DNA of 24,319 nt from a virus, in the IMG/VR virus record IMGVR_UViG_3300023202_000400, positions 1 through 24,319 of that record; one strand, given 5' to 3'. The notes under the pieces are model-generated. The model did no database searches, was not told the DNA's origin, and saw only the letters and a list, made by a program, of their open reading frames with translations. The stretch's first letter is position 1, and each line of letters opens with the position of its first letter. This document shows positions 1-7,374 of the stretch, in pieces. Position numbers and translations under genes: made by a program.

Positions 1-1077
1 TCAGCCGATCTTCGCGCCCCAGAACGAGGTCTGGTCGGCGGCGAAGTAGCCGTCTGCGGCGCGGAAGTTGCCCTGCAGCTCGACGGTGTCGCCGGCGGTG
101 AGGACAACCATCGTCTGCAGCCAGAGTGCCGTGGACTCGGAGACATGCGCGCCGCTGATCTCTCCGAATGAGCCGCGGATCTCGGTCGTGCCGTTCAGCA
201 CGAGCCGGCCGCTCATTCGCGCGGATGTGCTGGCGTTGATCTTGTAGAGCAGCGTCGCGCCGAACAGGTAGGTGCCGTCGACGGGTGCCACGAAGTGGTT
301 GTTCGCGGCGTCGAACACGCCCTGATCGTTGGTGTCGGTGTTGTTGAGGCCGATCTTCGTCCAGGTCCCCACGCCCACGTAGTTGTCGTAGTTGGTCCAA
401 GCCTTGAACCGCGGCAGCCGGGGCTGATCGACGATGCCGGTGGCGTTGTCGACGCTGAGGCCATCGAAGAAGGTGCTGCCGTCGGCCGAGACCGCGAGGC
501 GGGACCGGTCGGAGCCGAACAACCCCACCAGCGCCTTGGTCACGAAGCCGGTCTGCAGCGTCAGGCCGAGATCGTCGCCGGCCGCCTCCTTGTTCATGGT
601 GTAGAAGAGATCGCCGGTCCCGCCTTCGGCGATGGTCTTCGCCGTCCAGAGCGCGGCGTTGAGCTTGGCCGAGAACGGGTTCGCCCCATCCGCGGTGGTG
701 CCGAGCCCCAGCAGCGCGAGGTTCTGCAGCGTCGTGGGCGTGGTGCCGACCCAGCCCGCGCCGTCGTAGACGAACAGCAGGCCCTCATCCTCGACCCATG
801 CCCGCCAGCCAGTCCGTGGCGGCAGCCGCAGCCAGGCGCCGTCGGTCCAGAGTGCGACATTCAGGTCCCAGCCCGCCCAGTCGCCCGTCGCGCCCGAGCC
901 GACGATGTAACGGTCGCCATCGGCGGGGCTGGGAGGCGGCACGGTGAGGTCGCGGTCGAGCACCGAGAGCTGGACAAGCCCGTCGAGCAGACGCAGCGCC
1001 TCGTTGTGGGTGACGTGCTTCTGGGCCTGCGCCGCCAGGATGTAGGGCAGCAGCAGATGGGTCGTGACGTCGGACAT
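1..1077 (-). CDS. DUF2793 domain-containing phage protein
   Basis: A 358-residue protein whose stop codon is the first three bases of the window, so the gene is complete. The N-terminal third (about residues 8-115) fits the DUF2793 pattern of rhodobacteral prophages: a start rich in L, P and H with an AQAQKHVTHNEALR segment, then WDLN and WLRLPPRTGW-type stretches. The C-terminal part (about 225-358) looks like a small beta-sandwich: VDGTYLFGA, ARMSGRLVLNG, LWLQTMVVL and DTVELQGNFRA strands with a TSFWGAKIG end, similar to C1q/TNF-like tips of receptor-binding or fibre proteins. It is the last gene of the late operon, where host-range or fibre proteins are often found, so a surface-exposed tail accessory role is inferred. 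The ATG at 1077 follows a strong stem-loop at 1100-1122. Confidence 0.8.
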   Translation of the reverse strand: MSDVTTHLLLPYILAAQAQKHVTHNEALRLLDGLVQLSVLDRDLTVPPPSPADGDRYIVGSGATGDWAGWDLNVALWTDGAWLRLPPRTGWRAWVEDEGLLFVYDGAGWVGTTPTTLQNLALLGLGTTADGANPFSAKLNAALWTAKTIAEGGTGDLFYTMNKEAAGDDLGLTLQTGFVTKALVGLFGSDRSRLAVSADGSTFFDGLSVDNATGIVDQPRLPRFKAWTNYDNYVGVGTWTKIGLNNTDTNDQGVFDAANNHFVAPVDGTYLFGATLLYKINASTSARMSGRLVLNGTTEIRGSFGEISGAHVSESTALWLQTMVVLTAGDTVELQGNFRAADGYFAADQTSFWGAKIG

Positions 1078-1099
1078 GGGCGGTCTCCAGAACGAAGAA

Positions 1100-1122
1100 C
1101 GCCGCCTGCATGGCAGGCGGCG
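1100..1122 (-). terminator. Perfect 10-bp stem-loop between the last two tail genes
   Basis: The bases at 1100-1109 and 1113-1122 are exact reverse complements around a 3-nt loop. Read on the minus strand, the GC-rich stem is followed by TTCTTCGTT, a short T-rich tract. It lies between the hypothetical gene ending at 1153 and the DUF2793 start at 1077. An intrinsic terminator or attenuator is plausible, but the T tract is imperfect, so mRNA stabilisation or processing is also possible. Confidence 0.5.
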
Positions 1123-1152
1123 AACAATGGCGCGGCGATTGGCGGTGGCGGG

Positions 1153-1533
1153 CTACCCCGGTTCGGGCGTCTCCGATGGAATCGTCGAGAGAACCGGATC
1201 GGGCTTCGGCGCGTCCCACTTCGCGGTCATTGCGGCCCAGCGATCGATCTCCGCCCGGAAGGCGGGGTCGTCGATCCGCAGGTGGAAGGTGTAGAGCCGA
1301 TCCACGATCTCGCGCATGAGGGCACGCATTTCGTCGTCATTGATCCGCGAGACCTCGGACCACGGAATGCGTCTGCCCTCGGCGTCCTCGACGATGACGT
1401 CGGTGCCATCGCCGGTGTGCGAGACGGGCGTCAGGCCGGCATGCAGGGTCTCGAGCTGCGTGTTGCGCACGCAGGCCACGGCCATCACTCTGGCAAGCTG
1501 GGCGGCAATCCGGTCTTCGTCCTCGGGGTGCAT
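1153..1533 (-). CDS. Hypothetical phage protein, 126 aa
   Basis: A small, charged, probably soluble protein that I do not recognise by family. It starts MHPEDEDRIAAQLARVM and has a mainly helical, acidic profile. A central GDGTDVIVEDAEGRRIPWSEV stretch could form a short beta-hairpin, and a helical segment, DEMRALMREIVDRLYTFHL, follows. The C-terminus is proline-rich. There is no signal peptide or membrane segment. It lies 53 bases downstream of the megatron tail gene and 76 bases upstream of the DUF2793 gene on the same strand, so it is presumably co-transcribed with the tail-tip genes. Its codon use matches its neighbours (GC-rich third positions), which supports real coding. Function unknown. 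Confidence 0.7.
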   Translation of the reverse strand: MHPEDEDRIAAQLARVMAVACVRNTQLETLHAGLTPVSHTGDGTDVIVEDAEGRRIPWSEVSRINDDEMRALMREIVDRLYTFHLRIDDPAFRAEIDRWAAMTAKWDAPKPDPVLSTIPSETPEPG

Positions 1534-1586
1534 GTCCCGAGCCTACGCCGGAGAGCGCACGGCGGGCCAGAACTCATTGCGCGGCC

Positions 1587-4500
1587 TCAGAAGCTCAGCG
1601 TGGCGGTCTTGGGCGCTCCTCGCCCGACGAGGGCGGAGAGCTGGTAGATGCGGATGTCGAGCGTGTCGCCGGGGCCGAGCGGCGCGCCCCAATCGGCGGT
1701 CTGCTGGGCGGCGGTGTAGACCGCGCTGGTGGTGGTCGTACTGAGGACCCGTTTCACGGTGGCGCCATCGAGGATCTCGACCTCGTAGGCTTCCAGTTCC
1801 TCGCCGAGCGGCACCTCGAGTCCGCCCCAGCTGTCGGCCGCGAGGGCCCGAGACCGGCGTGTCCAGCGGATGGTCAGATCGCCGGGGCTCCGGGGCTTGC
1901 GCCACGGCTGCTCCACATGAGCGACCGAGAATGGCCGCAGCCCCGCGCCCGCGGGCGTGAAGGCCTGCGCGAGATAGGTTTCGTCGCTGACCGGGCGGCT
2001 GGCCGGGCCGATGCGCCAGTTCCACGGGATGCCGAGATCGGCCTCGGCGATCGGCAGGGACGCCAGCGCGGTGTCCAAGACCACAACCCGCGCGCCAGCA
2101 GGCGCCGGGTTGCCCATGGCGTTTTCGGTGCCGCGCTGGCCGCGCAGGAGCCGGGTGAGCTCATAACGGCCCGGCGCCAGCAATTCGGCCGCGCCCGCCT
2201 GCACGATCTCCCAGACGCCGGGCGCGTTCTCGATTGCCAGCGCGTTGGCTCCTCCGAACAGCGTCAGGTCCGTGACGCTTTCCAGCGTCGCGGTCAGCAG
2301 ATCCAACACCAGCGCATTGCCGAGGTCGAAGCGCGAGGTGGGCCCCGCGAAGAAGTCGGAGACCAGCGCCCCGATCCGGGCGCGGGACTGAGTCGTGGTC
2401 AGCAGCTCGAAGCCATCGGTCGAGGGGCTGCGGAAAACCGCCATCTCGCCCGGCCAAGGCACGGCGTGTGCCGCCACGAATGGCCGATGCGCGGGCTGGT
2501 CCTCGGTCAGCTGCGGCAAGTCCATCAGCACCGCATCCGGCGCGCCGAACACCACGGCCCGCGTCAGAGACGCCGCGCGGGGATCGCCGGGCGGCAGGTC
2601 GTAGGTCGCCCGGTCCTGGCGCACCGCCTCGATGCCGCGCGCCTCGGCGTCGGCGATCGAGACGAGCCGCAGATCGACCAGCCGCCCGTCGTACGTGAAC
2701 CGGATCGCGTCGGCCGGATCGAGCGCCAGGCGCGAGGGCAGCAGACGGAACGCCGCCGTCTCGCGCCCCACCCACGCCTCCATCAGCGCGCGGCGGCAGC
2801 GGCGCTCGGCCTCCTCGGGCGGCACGGCCATCGGGAAGGACTCCGAGGTGATCCGTGTCGTGTCCACGGTGATGCGCCGCGCCTCGACGAGGGCCGCGTC
2901 GTAATCCTCGTCGGCGCGGGCGACCTGCCATTTCAGGGCCTGCGGCAGTTCGGTCTCCTGGCCGCGGGTCAGTTCTAGCAGGTCGCCTTCGCGGGCGGCG
3001 ACCAGATCGTCCGGCCCGAGGGTGGCGACGGAGGCCCGCCCACGCATGACAAAACGGATCACCCCCTCGGTCTCAACGGCATCGAAGCCGAAATGCCGCG
3101 ACAGCGTGGTGATCGAGGCCCGCGGGCTTTCGAGCGCGGTGACGGCGTAGCCCTCGACCGCGCCCCAGAGGCCGGTGACATCGATCCGCGCCTCGGGCAG
3201 CCCGGCGCGCAGACAGAGGTGCCGCACAAGAGCCGCAAGCGAGACCGCCCCGAGCCGCCCCGTCAGCCAGTGGCCAAGCCGCCAGTTCGCGCCGTCCGTC
3301 CAGACATCGGTCAGCGCCGGGAAGAAGGGATAGGGCCGCGCGTCCCAGGTCCAGGCGGCACATTCCGGCACATGCACCATGCGACCGCCGTAGACCGAGG
3401 ACAGCGGGTTGTTCGCGGCCTCGCCCCACCAGAGATAGGTCGCCTCCAGATACGCTCGCTGGATCGCGTCGTCGCGCCAGCCCCGCGAGAAATGCGGCGT
3501 GAAGCTCTCCGACGACTTCGGGTCGAAGAACACGTTGGGCTGGTTGGTGCCCCGGTCGATGGCCGGGCAGCCCAGCTCGGTGAACCAGATCGGCTTGGAC
3601 TCGGGCGCCCATTCCGTCGGTGTGCCGCTCTCCACCCCACCCGGGCGATTGTAGTGCGGGTTCGACCACCAGGCGCGCAGATCCTTGTAGCGGAAGACCC
3701 ACGGCTTGGCCGCCGCGCCATCCGTGATCGGGGTGCGGACCTGCGCGGACCGGTCGGCGGCGCTGGCATAGAACCAGTCGTAGCCTTCGCCGCCCGCGAT
3801 GTTGCCCTGCAGATAGGCCCGGTCGTAGATCGCGGGCCAGCCCTCCTGCGCGTCGGCATGCTCGAACCCGTCGCGCCAGTCGGAGAGCGGTATGTAGTTG
3901 TCGATGCCGATGAAATCGATCTCCGGATCGGCCCAGAGCGGATCGAGGTGGAAGAACACGTCGCCCGAACCATCGCCCGGCTGGTGCCCAAAATACTCCG
4001 ACCAGTCGGCGGCATAGCCGATCCTGGTGCCGGACCCGAGGATCGAGCGCACATCCGCGAGGAGGTCCCGATAGGCCTGCACCGCCGGATAAGTGCTGGC
4101 GTTCGAGCGGATCGTGGTCAGCCCCGGCATCTCGGTGCCGATCAGGAAGGCATCGACCCCGCCCGCCGCTGCGCAGAGATGGGCGTAGTGCAGCACCATG
4201 CGCCGAAGACCCCAGTCGCCAGATGGCCCGGTCCAGAAGACCGACTCACCCGAGACGCTGAAGCTGGCAGGCGTGGCCGATCCGAACAGCGCTGCGACCT
4301 GGCTTGCGGCCGTGGCGGTCTTGTCCACGGTCCCTGCGAAACCCGCCGCCGGGGAACAGGTGATCCGCCCCCGCCATGGGAAGACTGGCTGACCCGTCTC
4401 GGTGGCGTTGTCGGAATACGGGTTCGGCAGGGTGTTGCCGGGCGGCACGTCCATCAGGATGAAGGGATAGAAGGTGACGCGCAGCCCGCGCGCCTTCATC

Positions 4501-5552
4501 TCCTGGATGGCCTGCACCACCGCGAAGTCGGACGGCGTGCCGCCATAGACCGGGCGGTCTTGGTCGTCGCGGCTGACGAGGAAGGCATTGGCGCGGCTGA
4601 CGCCATTGACCGACCAGGTGGCGGGCGTCGTCGACTTCGCGGACACCTCGACGCCCGGCCGCACCTTGCACGATCCCGCGCGCAGGTCGTCGCCGAACCA
4701 GGCCACCACGAGGCTGACGCTCTCGACCGCAGGCGCCATCGCCTGCAGCCTGTCCAGCGCCTCCACCATGTCGGTGGAGTCGGCCAGCGCGTTCAGGTTC
4801 TCAGGGATCTGCGCGCCGCCATCGGTCTTCCGGATCGCCTGCGTGGCATAGGTGAACTCGCCCGAGGCCGGGATCATGGTGACGGCGCGGGTCAGCCCTT
4901 CGGCGGTGTCGGGATCGGCCAGCGGCCGGAACACCTCGAAGGAGAGCTGCGGCAGGCGGTTGCCGTAGGTCGAGAGCGCCAGCTCCTCGAAGACCACATA
5001 GGCGGTGCCGCGATAGGCGGGGGTGTTCGCCGCACCCATCTTCGCCGCGATGAACGGGTCCGCCGTCTGCGCCTCGCCGCCGGGATACCAGCGCCAGGTG
5101 ACGCCGGAGAGGTCCATCGGCTTGCCGTCCGCCCAGATGCGGCCGATGCCGGTGATCGGTCCCTCGCAGAGCGCAACGGCGAAGGAGGCGTAGTACAGAT
5201 ACTCGGTGGTCTTGACCTTGCCGCCCCCGCCGCCCTTGCCGCCGCCTTGGGTGGTGGTCTTCGTCTCCTCGCGGAAATCCGTTGCCCAGATGATGTTGCC
5301 GCCCATCCGCATCCGGCCGTAGAGCCGCGGGATGACCGCGCCTTCGGTGGCCGAGGTGATGCGCAGCGTGTCGAGCCGCGCGCCTTCGATGCGCTGCGTC
5401 GGCGCCAGCGACGAGATGATCCAGCTGTCAACGACCGAGCCGATGCTGGAGCCGATGAAGCCGCCGATGGTGGCGGCGCTGACACCAAGGATCGCGCCGC
5501 CGATCGAACCGCCAATGGCGGCGCCAACGGCACCGAGGACGAGCGTTGCCAT
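1587..5552 (-). CDS. GTA-like 'megatron' tail tip / host-specificity protein (GTA TIM-barrel domain)
   Basis: A 1321-residue baseplate protein related to GTA g15 (Rcc01698), whose homologues are close to this length. In the GTA particle this family forms the tail tip that contacts the cell. The N-terminus (MATLVLGAVGAAIGG, about residues 1-50) is a glycine-zipper-like hydrophobic segment. A GTA_TIM-type barrel spans very roughly 420-720, with glycosidase-like acidic spots at FLIGTEMPG (about 470) and WFTELGCP (about 655). A phage-tail domain and an Rcc01698-like C-terminal region follow, ending in a beta-sandwich. The frame stays open up to 5702, but everything upstream of 5552 is IS110 right-end sequence, and MATLVLG is the typical family start. 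The ATG directly abuts the inverted repeat of the insertion element, with GGAG 10 nt upstream supplied by that repeat. Confidence 0.9.
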   Translation of the reverse strand: MATLVLGAVGAAIGGSIGGAILGVSAATIGGFIGSSIGSVVDSWIISSLAPTQRIEGARLDTLRITSATEGAVIPRLYGRMRMGGNIIWATDFREETKTTTQGGGKGGGGGKVKTTEYLYYASFAVALCEGPITGIGRIWADGKPMDLSGVTWRWYPGGEAQTADPFIAAKMGAANTPAYRGTAYVVFEELALSTYGNRLPQLSFEVFRPLADPDTAEGLTRAVTMIPASGEFTYATQAIRKTDGGAQIPENLNALADSTDMVEALDRLQAMAPAVESVSLVVAWFGDDLRAGSCKVRPGVEVSAKSTTPATWSVNGVSRANAFLVSRDDQDRPVYGGTPSDFAVVQAIQEMKARGLRVTFYPFILMDVPPGNTLPNPYSDNATETGQPVFPWRGRITCSPAAGFAGTVDKTATAASQVAALFGSATPASFSVSGESVFWTGPSGDWGLRRMVLHYAHLCAAAGGVDAFLIGTEMPGLTTIRSNASTYPAVQAYRDLLADVRSILGSGTRIGYAADWSEYFGHQPGDGSGDVFFHLDPLWADPEIDFIGIDNYIPLSDWRDGFEHADAQEGWPAIYDRAYLQGNIAGGEGYDWFYASAADRSAQVRTPITDGAAAKPWVFRYKDLRAWWSNPHYNRPGGVESGTPTEWAPESKPIWFTELGCPAIDRGTNQPNVFFDPKSSESFTPHFSRGWRDDAIQRAYLEATYLWWGEAANNPLSSVYGGRMVHVPECAAWTWDARPYPFFPALTDVWTDGANWRLGHWLTGRLGAVSLAALVRHLCLRAGLPEARIDVTGLWGAVEGYAVTALESPRASITTLSRHFGFDAVETEGVIRFVMRGRASVATLGPDDLVAAREGDLLELTRGQETELPQALKWQVARADEDYDAALVEARRITVDTTRITSESFPMAVPPEEAERRCRRALMEAWVGRETAAFRLLPSRLALDPADAIRFTYDGRLVDLRLVSIADAEARGIEAVRQDRATYDLPPGDPRAASLTRAVVFGAPDAVLMDLPQLTEDQPAHRPFVAAHAVPWPGEMAVFRSPSTDGFELLTTTQSRARIGALVSDFFAGPTSRFDLGNALVLDLLTATLESVTDLTLFGGANALAIENAPGVWEIVQAGAAELLAPGRYELTRLLRGQRGTENAMGNPAPAGARVVVLDTALASLPIAEADLGIPWNWRIGPASRPVSDETYLAQAFTPAGAGLRPFSVAHVEQPWRKPRSPGDLTIRWTRRSRALAADSWGGLEVPLGEELEAYEVEILDGATVKRVLSTTTTSAVYTAAQQTADWGAPLGPGDTLDIRIYQLSALVGRGAPKTATLSF

Positions 5553-5566
5553 GTGTGGATGGCTCC
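5553..5566. repeat. Subterminal inverted repeat of the IS110 element, transposase 3' side
   Basis: This perfect 14-base partner of 6911-6924 abuts the ATG of the megatron gene (5550-5552). Read on the minus strand it gives GGAG followed by 10 nt and then ATG, so the repeat itself may serve as a weak ribosome-binding site for the interrupted operon's next gene. Confidence 0.85.
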
Positions 5567-5820
5567 GGTTTTGCAAGGGATATTTCGGGTGACCGTGATC
5601 TCTGCGGATTGCGGTCATGTGTTCGGCCTGTTGGCGCGGTACTGTCTGACCGCTGGCCTTGATGAAGTCCGCAGGCTGGGTCCCAATCATGTTGACGAGC
5701 AATGATGCCCAGGCAACTGCTTCGGCGTGTCCCAGCTACGGTCTTTCCTATCGGATCATCATCACCGTCCATGCCCTCGCAAGTCAAGCGGCGCGCAAGT
5801 TATCCGCGCCGCACTGTTTC
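5567..5820 (-). ncRNA. Candidate bridge RNA region in the right end of the IS110 element
   Basis: This is the long non-coding segment between the transposase stop and the right inverted repeat. IS110 elements encode a structured bridge RNA in a non-coding end, and in the IS1111 group it is in the right end. On the minus strand, three foldable units are visible: an 8-bp perfect hairpin (5788-5795 with 5805-5812); a two-part stem (5671-5674 with 5717-5720, then 5686-5690 with 5702-5706) enclosing an internal loop; and a 5-bp stem (5591-5595 with 5612-5616). Short matches of the loops to target and element ends are described in the findings. The folding was done by eye, and no RNA boundary can be given. 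Confidence 0.4.
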
Positions 5821-6840
5821 TCAGCCTATTGCAGGCGCCTTGTAGTCTTCTTCGCGCAACATCACGGCCCAGGCGATGCGCGCAGTCTTGTTGGCGATTG
5901 CCACCGAAGCGACCCGTGCCGGCTTCCTGTCCAGCAGCCGCCGGATCCAGATCGCGGTCCGGCCCTCCGCTTTTTCGATCCGCCGGATCACGGCAGTCGC
6001 CCCATTCACAAGCAAGGTTCGCAAATAGGGATCGCCCATCTTGGAGATCCGCCCAAGTCGGTCCTTGCCGCCGGTCGAATTCTGTCGCGGCACGATCCCG
6101 AGGAACGCGGCGAAATGCCGGCCCGACTTGAACACCGACGCGTCGGGGATGCTGGCGGCCAGCGCCGTCGCTGTGATCACGCCGATGCCGGGGATCGTCT
6201 GCAGCCGCTGGCTGACCGGATTGTCGGCGTGCCAGGCGCGGAGCTGCCGGTCGAGCGACTTGATCTCCGCCGCCAGCGCCGCGAGCTGGTCGGCGAACCC
6301 GATCAGCGCCCGGCGCGCGACCTCCGGGAGGTCGTGCTCTCCCTCGCGCAGCGCCTTGGCCAGTTGCATCACGTGATACGGGCCCTTCGGCGCGACGATG
6401 CCGAACTCGGCCAGGTGACTGCGGAAGGCGTTGAGTATCATGGTGCGCTGGCGCGACAGCATCTTGCGGGTGCGATGCAGAATGAGCACGCCCTGCTGCT
6501 CCGGCGTCTTGATCGGCACGAAGTGCATGTTCGGCCGCGTCACCGCCTCGCAGATCGCCTCGGCATCGGCCATGTCGTTCTTCTGCCGCTTTACATAGGG
6601 CTTCACGTAGGCCGGCGGGATCAGACGGACCTCGTGGCCGAGCGCCGCGATCTCCCGCGCCCAGTGATGCGACGTCCCGCAGGCCTCGATGCCCACGAGG
6701 CAGCGGGGCAATTGGGTCATGAAGTCCAGCACCTGATTGCGGCGCAGGCGCTTTTTCAACACGACCTGACCCGCGGCGTCGACGCCGTGCAGCTGAAAGA
6801 CGGACTTGGCGATATCGATCCCGAGTGTTGTAATCTCCAT
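5821..6840 (-). CDS. IS110 family transposase (DEDD recombinase)
   Basis: A 339-residue transposase and recombinase of the IS110 family, apparently intact. The N-terminal RuvC-like DEDD domain shows GIDIAKS (D9), GIEACGTSHHW (E52) and KNDMADAEAI (D89, D92). The C-terminal Transposase_20 domain has the helix-hairpin-helix-like IPGIGVITA (about 216-224) and FLGIVPRQNSTGGK, in which S255 aligns with the expected catalytic serine. The frame is open to 6930, but MEITTLGIDIAK at 6840 is the normal family start, and GGGAG lies 8 nt upstream of it within a third copy of the terminal-repeat sequence (6841-6852). It reads in the same direction as the prophage late operon, so transcription passing through it would reach the megatron gene. 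Confidence 0.95.
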   Translation of the reverse strand: MEITTLGIDIAKSVFQLHGVDAAGQVVLKKRLRRNQVLDFMTQLPRCLVGIEACGTSHHWAREIAALGHEVRLIPPAYVKPYVKRQKNDMADAEAICEAVTRPNMHFVPIKTPEQQGVLILHRTRKMLSRQRTMILNAFRSHLAEFGIVAPKGPYHVMQLAKALREGEHDLPEVARRALIGFADQLAALAAEIKSLDRQLRAWHADNPVSQRLQTIPGIGVITATALAASIPDASVFKSGRHFAAFLGIVPRQNSTGGKDRLGRISKMGDPYLRTLLVNGATAVIRRIEKAEGRTAIWIRRLLDRKPARVASVAIANKTARIAWAVMLREEDYKAPAIG

Positions 6841-6910
6841 GTGGATGGCTCCCGTTCCTTTGTTGGTCGATGACAGCACCAGCATGGCACATCGCGATGC
6901 CGTCGGGGGA

Positions 6911-6924
6911 GGAGCCATCCACAC
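6911..6924. repeat. Subterminal inverted repeat of the IS110 element, transposase 5' side
   Basis: GGAGCCATCCACAC here is the exact reverse complement of 5553-5566. Twelve of these bases (6911-6922) can also pair with 6841-6852, just upstream of the transposase ATG, giving a potential hairpin with a 58-base loop over the start region. Confidence 0.85.
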
Positions 6925-6939
6925 CATCATGGGTGGGTC

Positions 6940-7374
6940 TCAGCGTTGCGGGAACAGGAAGGCGAAGGCGATGCGCCGTCGCCAGGATGGAGTGAGCGGT
7001 TCCTCGATCACGCCGAGCCGCTCGTAGGCGTGGAGGAAGGTGTCGGGCCCGGTCAGGATCCCGACATGCTTGGCGATGGCGCGAGGCTTCATGCGGAAGA
7101 GGACCAGCGCGCCCGGACCGGCCGCTGCCGGTTCCACCTCGGTCATCATCCGCCGCGCGCCCTCGGCCAGAACCTCGCGCGGCCCGGTCTCGCCCCAGTC
7201 GCGACTGTAGGGCGGGATCGGGAACGGCTCGGGGCCGACGACCTCGCGCCAGACGCCGCGGGCCAGCCCGAGGCAGTCGCAGCCGATCCCGCGCAGGCCC
7301 GCCTGGTCGTGGTAGGGCGTGCCGAGCCAGGCCCGCGCGGAGGCGATGACCCGATCCGGATCGGCCGGCTTCAC
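6940..7374 (-). CDS. NlpC/P60 family phage cell-wall peptidase (GTA g14-like)
   Basis: A 144-residue NlpC/P60 cysteine peptidase of the phage tail type, expected to cut peptidoglycan peptides during DNA delivery. The catalytic pattern is visible: GCDCLGLARG gives nucleophile C34, AKHVGIL gives H103, and H115 in FLHAYERL may be the third polar residue. The N-terminus ARAWLGTPYHDQ is typical. In the GTA particle the equivalent protein (Rcc01697) sits at the tail tip between the hub and the megatron. The start is GTG at 7374, overlapping the stop of the DUF2163 gene (GTGA), which implies translational coupling. Its natural downstream partner is now 1.4 kb away because of the IS110 insertion. Confidence 0.92.
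   Translation of the reverse strand: MKPADPDRVIASARAWLGTPYHDQAGLRGIGCDCLGLARGVWREVVGPEPFPIPPYSRDWGETGPREVLAEGARRMMTEVEPAAAGPGALVLFRMKPRAIAKHVGILTGPDTFLHAYERLGVIEEPLTPSWRRRIAFAFLFPQR

Larger units (their letters stand above)
5550..6931 (-). mobile_element. IS110 family insertion sequence (IS1111-like), about 1.38 kb
   Basis: One transposase gene (5821-6840) is flanked by a perfect 14-bp inverted repeat: GTGTGGATGGCTCC at 5553-5566 and its reverse complement at 6911-6924. IS1111-group elements are known for subterminal repeats with about 7 bases outside one and 3 outside the other. Applying that spacing puts the ends near 6931 and 5550. ATG occurs on both sides of the element, so the exact boundary cannot be fixed. 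The non-coding part on the transposase 5' side is short (about 90 bases) and that on the 3' side is long (about 250 bases), which again fits IS1111. It separates the NlpC/P60 gene (stop at 6940) from the megatron gene (start at 5552), which are adjacent in GTA clusters. Confidence 0.85.

Noticed and set aside
5553-5702. N-terminal extension of the megatron gene to an ATG at 5702
   Set aside because: These 50 codons lie wholly in the IS110 right end and the family start MATLVLG is at 5552.
3093-5705. A long open frame of 870 codons on the plus strand, opposite the megatron gene
   Set aside because: It mirrors the GC-rich codon pattern of the real gene; composition is R, G, A, P and H rich and shows no domain.
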